Positions 6,448-9,011 of a stretch of DNA of 9,011 bases are shown here, in pieces. Source of the DNA: Cyanobacteria bacterium OH_CFB_184 (GTDB lineage Bacteria; Cyanobacteriota; Vampirovibrionia; Gastranaerophilales; Gastranaerophilaceae); contig JAEZOG010000237.1 in NCBI GenBank assembly GCA_023414155.1, positions 1 through 9,011 on the forward strand, in the 5' to 3' direction. The notes under the pieces are model-generated. The model saw nothing but the letters and a program-made list of their open reading frames with translations, ran no database searches and had not been told where the DNA came from. A program made the position numbers and the translations under genes. Numbering within the stretch: position 1 is the first letter of the stretch; the number at the start of each line of letters is the position of its first letter.

Positions 6448-6476
6448 ATTATACACAAAATAAAGCCGAAAATTAA
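6448..6476 (-). promoter_or_regulatory. promoter of the excisionase-like gene
   Basis: A perfect TATAAT lies at 6453-6448 on the minus strand, preceded after 17 nt by a weak TTAATT (6476-6471), about 30 bases before the start codon. AAAGCC/GGCTTT arms and the dyad CTTAGTCTAAG lie just upstream and could be an operator or the end of the upstream transcript. Confidence 0.5.
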
Positions 6477-6538
6477 CTTAGACTAAGGCTTTGCCAGTTA
6501 CCCAGACAAAAAGCAAACAAAAAACAAGTAGATGTGGC

Positions 6539-6572
6539 AACAATAAAACAGATAAATGCCAAATTTATTGTT
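6539..6572. repeat. 9-bp inverted repeat downstream of the zinc-ribbon gene
   Basis: AACAATAAA (6539-6547) and TTTATTGTT (6564-6572) are perfect complements over a 16-nt loop. The stem is AT-only and lacks a clear T-tract, so it is a weak terminator candidate for the gene ending at 6609 or a regulator-binding dyad. GATGTGG, also found twice upstream of the GT9 gene, lies beside it at 6531-6537. Confidence 0.35.
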
Positions 6573-6608
6573 ACTATTTAAGAAATTATTTGAATGCAAT
6601 CTAGCTTA

Positions 6609-7526
6609 CTAAGAATCTTCTACCCCAAATATCTTGCAGATATTGAATTCTGCTTGTTTCCTTAAACCAGATTTTACATTTGCACATAATTCATAAGAAA
6701 TATTTTTAGATGATCTTCCTTTTAGTTTTTGTCTCTTATATTTTTGTACTATTGACTTGAAAGTACAATTCGAAGAACTAGCAAATATTCTTAATAAACT
6801 ATCGCACTCTTCACAAATAAAATGTTTCGAATTTTTAGGCAAAGTTGCCATTGCATAACTTCTATCACATATTTTGCAAGTCGCACTTTTCTTAGGCCTT
6901 CTTAGGCAACCTGCAATTTTTTTATATAAATTACATATCTTAGCTGTTGTCTGGTTTTCTTGCTCATACTTAAAATCATAAACAAAAGACACTTGTTCTT
7001 TATTTTTTTCACAGCACCTGTTAAGATTTACTTGATTTTTTTTGAAATATAAATAATATTCCTTTTTTGCACCTAAGTAGTTTGATAAGGATGTTATGAT
7101 TATTTTATAAGGGATATTTTTTCGAACAGGCTCTAATGGAGTTATTTCCATTAAACACCCATTTTGAGCCATTATTTGCAACAATTTTGCAAATAAGCCC
7201 GATTGACCAAGAAGAGATAAATTCTTTTGGTCTATAAAGTTCACTTGCACTAATGAATAATATATTTTTATAAGTTCATTCGTCAGAAGCAATGTCCTGT
7301 TCTTTAACTCAGGATCTTCTTTAGCCACATAATAGCTACTAACAAGCTCTAAAAAAAGCATGTTTGGGTTGCCAAACCCAAGATCAAACTCTTTCATAGT
7401 TTTCATTTTTAAAATCATCTCAGGAAAACAATCATTATTTGCAAGAAACTTTATTAATTCAATAGTTTTATCTTTCTTCAAAGTTTCCGCAAAAGACCCT
7501 TGTAAATGGTTAATCTCAGATGACAT
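6609..7526 (-). CDS. zinc-ribbon protein of unknown function next to the element boundary
   Basis: A 305-residue soluble protein that I cannot assign. Residues 1-160 are mostly helical with hydrophobic patches but no membrane span. Residues 217-241 hold a Cys-x2-Cys (CKIC), 17 residues, then Cys-x2-Cys (CEEC), a classic zinc ribbon; a further CC at 171-172 and Cys at 198 and 207 lie just before it. The tail after it is basic (KYKRQKLKGRSSKN), which suits nucleic-acid binding. GAGGG stands about nine bases before the ATG and TATAAT lies about 24 bases upstream. It occupies the place next to the tRNA scar where an integrase would normally sit, but has no tyrosine- or serine-recombinase motif. 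An element regulator or primase-like accessory is possible. Confidence 0.75.
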   Translation of the reverse strand: MSSEINHLQGSFAETLKKDKTIELIKFLANNDCFPEMILKMKTMKEFDLGFGNPNMLFLELVSSYYVAKEDPELKNRTLLLTNELIKIYYSLVQVNFIDQKNLSLLGQSGLFAKLLQIMAQNGCLMEITPLEPVRKNIPYKIIITSLSNYLGAKKEYYLYFKKNQVNLNRCCEKNKEQVSFVYDFKYEQENQTTAKICNLYKKIAGCLRRPKKSATCKICDRSYAMATLPKNSKHFICEECDSLLRIFASSSNCTFKSIVQKYKRQKLKGRSSKNISYELCANVKSGLRKQAEFNICKIFGVEDS

Positions 7527-7549
7527 AGTAGTACCCTCACTTTATTCCC

Positions 7550-7555
7550 ATTATA
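7550..7555 (-). promoter_or_regulatory. -10 box of the zinc-ribbon gene
   Basis: A perfect TATAAT on the minus strand, about 24 bases before the start codon and directly preceded by TTG. No good -35 is found 16-18 bases upstream, so an activator may be needed. Confidence 0.4.
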
Positions 7556-7596
7556 CAATAAAACCTTCGACTATATTTTGACGACCCCTACATAAA

Positions 7597-7694
7597 TTGA
7601 CTGAACTTTTTGCACTTTGATCAAACTTGCAAAATTGCCAAAACGCAAGCCCAGTCAATATCAGTAAAACCTTACTGCCACTAAGTTTTGCGTT
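7597..7694. other. inverted-repeat-dense arm region beside the attachment site
   Basis: Five short perfect dyads are packed into about 100 bases with no gene: TTGACTG/CAGTCAA (7597-7603, 7652-7658), the palindrome TTTGATCAAA (7616-7625), CTTGC/GCAAG (7626-7630, 7645-7649), CAGTAA/TTACTG (7662-7667, 7672-7677) and AACGCAA/TTGCGTT (7642-7648, 7688-7694). This is the element-side flank of the tRNA scar, where integrase and excisionase arm sites are expected. A folded small RNA is an alternative. Confidence 0.45.
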
Positions 7695-7734
7695 GCCAAG
7701 GAAGGGGTCGCGAGTTCGAGCCTCGTCTCCCGCT
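7693..7734 (+). other. 3' fragment of tRNA-Gly(GCC), attachment-site scar of the element
   Basis: Read as tRNA, TTGCCAA is the anticodon loop (GCC, glycine), then come GGAAG (3' side of the anticodon stem), GGGTC (variable loop), GCGAG-TTCGAGC-CTCGT (T arm, pairing fully with one G-U), CTCCCGC (acceptor 3' strand) and discriminator T. CCA is not encoded. The sequence before it cannot supply the partner strand CTTCC, a D arm or the GCGGGAG acceptor 5' strand, so the 5' half is missing. This is the pattern left at the distal end when an element integrates into a tRNA gene at the anticodon loop. It is not expected to make a functional tRNA. Confidence 0.85.
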
Positions 7735-7737
7735 AAT

Positions 7738-7768
7738 AAAAAAGACTTGCTTAAGGCAGGTCTTTTTT
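7738..7768. terminator. bidirectional intrinsic terminator, original terminator of the tRNA-Gly gene
   Basis: AAAAAAGACTTGC (7738-7750) and GCAGGTCTTTTTT (7756-7768) form a 13-pair stem with one G-U over a TTAAG loop, ending in six T on both strands. It lies four bases after the tRNA fragment, and on the other strand it is about 50 bases beyond the GT39-like gene stop, so it can serve both. Confidence 0.85.
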
Positions 7769-7817
7769 ATTGCAAAATAATATAATATAAAGTAAACAAC
7801 CAATCAAAACGCTTGAA

Positions 7818-9011
7818 TTATCTTGGATAGCATTTTAGACATTCACCGTTTATACCTATATTCTCAACGGTTTTACAATTACTTTTCATCCAATCTTTTG
7901 CGTCTTTAATCTCAACTTCATCTTGCAAAAAACCATACAGATAGAAATATACTATTTTATCTTTGGGCAATCTTGCAATCGCCTGCTTATGGCGAGTAAC
8001 GTCACTATATATAATTTTTTCATCCGGAATTCTCATATTTTCGTTATAAGTCCTGAATGCCGGCATCTCAAAAGCTGAAATGTAAATTATTTCATTATCT
8101 TTCAGACCCTTATCGTACATGGTTTGGTGAAACTGTCTTATGTGGTTATATAAAAATGAGTGCTCACCTGTCAAAACACCTTTACAAAAACCTAAAACAT
8201 TTGAACTAAAAAGATATATACCAAAGATTAAAAAGACAAAAACCTGAAAAATCTTGTTTTCTGCAAGCTTTGATTCTAACGGTTGAACCATTATCAACAC
8301 AAACATCGGCAGTAAAAACAATATCATTCTGTGTGCAAATGGACAAATATGCAGTGCTCCTGCAATAAGAGCCAAAACTACAGGCATGGTTAATATAGAC
8401 GCTTTAAAAAGATTATTCCTAAAAGCAAATATAAAACCTGCTAAAAGGATAAGGCTTACGAGAATAACTATAAAAAGAGAAGTTGGAATCTGATGTTTAT
8501 ATCCATCAAATAAGTATGCGATAACTTCTGTATTGTAGTGCTCATATTTCAGTGGCAAAAAGCCATACACCGTTCCCCAATAGAACTTTTTATATTCTAA
8601 CGTATTATCAAGGAAAAACATTTTATACATGTGTAAAATAAAATATGCCAGATAATTTATGAAATTTATCACTACAAAAAGTGAATAATTTATCGTCTGG
8701 TTTCTATTTTTTTCTTTTATTATTTTTATCAAAAAGACAATACAAATTCCGCCTAAAGTATAAACAAACGGGTACGATAACCAAATCCCTAAAGAAGATA
8801 ACAGTCCTAAAATCAAGATTTGTTTTTTACTGAGTTCAGCTAGTTTCAAAGAAAAAACAAGCAACAACGCCAATACCGAAAGAAAAACATCACTGCTGTA
8901 TGGCTTTAAAACCTGAGCTTGGAAAATTAAAATAGGAGAAAGTGCAAATAACAAAGTTGCCATAAAAATTGACGAAAAATTGTTTAATATTTTAAAACTC
9001 AAAAAAGCAAA
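7818..9011 (-). CDS. GT39/PMT-like multi-spanning membrane glycosyltransferase, C-terminal part
   Basis: 397 residues are visible; the frame runs off the right edge, so the true start lies outside (a TTG at 9002 is not a likely start). The protein has roughly eight hydrophobic segments in its first 280 visible residues and a soluble C-terminal domain of about 110 residues. ALSPILIFQAQVLKPYSSDVFLSVL near the start resembles the 'P--i-ya-e-rpYsldvfl' loop of GT39/PMT_2 and ArnT-type enzymes, which move sugars from polyprenyl-phosphate carriers to lipid or protein acceptors outside the membrane; I list this in short pieces: ALSPILIF, then QVLKPYSSDVFLS. The catalytic acidic residues of the first loop would be outside the window. 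It lies beyond the tRNA scar and is probably chromosomal. Donor and acceptor are unknown. Confidence 0.75.
   Translation of the reverse strand, partial: FAFLSFKILNNFSSIFMATLLFALSPILIFQAQVLKPYSSDVFLSVLALLLVFSLKLAELSKKQILILGLLSSLGIWLSYPFVYTLGGICIVFLIKIIKEKNRNQTINYSLFVVINFINYLAYFILHMYKMFFLDNTLEYKKFYWGTVYGFLPLKYEHYNTEVIAYLFDGYKHQIPTSLFIVILVSLILLAGFIFAFRNNLFKASILTMPVVLALIAGALHICPFAHRMILFLLPMFVLIMVQPLESKLAENKIFQVFVFLIFGIYLFSSNVLGFCKGVLTGEHSFLYNHIRQFHQTMYDKGLKDNEIIYISAFEMPAFRTYNENMRIPDEKIIYSDVTRHKQAIARLPKDKIVYFYLYGFLQDEVEIKDAKDWMKSNCKTVENIGINGECLKCYPR

Larger units (their letters stand above)
1..7734. mobile_element. right part of an integrated plasmid- or satellite-like element (left end outside window)
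   Basis: Inferred from three observations. A 3' fragment of tRNA-Gly with its own terminator sits at 7693-7734, the usual scar of tRNA-targeted integration. Left of it lie plasmid-type genes: ParB-like, Rep-like and an excisionase-like HTH protein. Accessory-looking cargo follows (XRE regulator, HNH fusion protein, GT9). The complete tRNA-Gly gene and the integrase are expected left of position 1, so the left boundary is unknown and some of the leftmost genes could already be chromosomal. There are no capsid, tail, portal or conjugation genes here, so phage, satellite and integrated plasmid cannot be told apart. Confidence 0.55.

Noticed and set aside
7364..7381. TTGGGTT-GCCA-AACCCAA hairpin
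   Set aside because: It lies inside the coding frame of the zinc-ribbon gene (GFGNPN) and is probably a by-product of codons, without a T-tract.
7360..7581. Plus-strand frame at the start of the zinc-ribbon gene
   Set aside because: It is antisense to the zinc-ribbon gene and its promoter and shows no family features.
7597..7699. A group I intron interrupting the tRNA at the anticodon loop
   Set aside because: No 5' tRNA half or recognisable intron core was seen upstream within the gene-free stretch, and the zinc-ribbon gene begins soon after. Integration explains the fragment more simply.
7660..7734. A complete tRNA-Gly gene
   Set aside because: The 5' half cannot form: there is no GCGGGAG acceptor strand, no D arm, and TTGCG cannot pair with GGAAG in the anticodon stem.
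1..9011. CRISPR arrays, insertion sequences, toxin-antitoxin pairs, integrase
   Set aside because: No regularly spaced repeats, no transposase or recombinase motifs, and no clear toxin-antitoxin pair were found on either strand.

Overview
This 9 kb window is AT-rich and looks like the right-hand end of an integrated mobile element followed by about 1.3 kb of host chromosome. Two envelope-sugar enzymes (a GT9 heptosyltransferase-like protein and a multi-spanning GT39/PMT-like protein) fit a bacterium with a glycosylated envelope, probably Gram-negative. The tRNA-Gly remnant has no encoded CCA. An uncultured AT-rich lineage such as gut Vampirovibrionia/Gastranaerophilales would fit, but the sequence alone does not settle the host.

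Layout. Positions 1-1602 (-) hold a large protein, cut off at the left edge, that joins a sigma-70 region-4-like DNA-binding domain to a C-terminal HNH nuclease; it has no start upstream other than GTG/TTG. Next come an XRE-family repressor-like gene (1837-2157, -), a GT9 glycosyltransferase (2347-3351, +) and a small charged, probably coiled-coil protein (3354-3629, -). A tightly packed minus-strand replication and partition module follows. In transcription order it is an excisionase/AlpA-like small HTH protein (6417-6205), a ParB-like protein (5959-4901), a Rep-like protein overlapping it by 14 nt (4914-4141), an 82-aa unknown overlapping Rep by 4 nt (4144-3896), then a perfect hairpin terminator. 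Between the HTH gene and the boundary is a 305-aa zinc-ribbon protein of unknown function (7526-6609).

Boundary. Positions 7693-7734 match the 3' part of tRNA-Gly(GCC) exactly in structure (anticodon loop onward, T arm, acceptor 3' strand), with no 5' half upstream. An intrinsic terminator follows. This is the classic scar of an element that integrated into a tRNA gene, so everything to the left up to at least position 1 is probably the element. Everything to the right, including the partial GT39-like gene, is probably chromosome. No integrase is visible; it would have to lie left of the window.

How the parts may work together. Rep, ParB and the 82-aa protein form a translationally coupled replication/maintenance cassette, possibly controlled by the small HTH protein. 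The XRE regulator, sigma-like/HNH protein and GT9 enzyme look like cargo or lysogeny-type control. The HNH fusion is the best candidate for an undescribed anti-phage or anti-plasmid function. No CRISPR array, insertion sequence or complete RNA gene was found.
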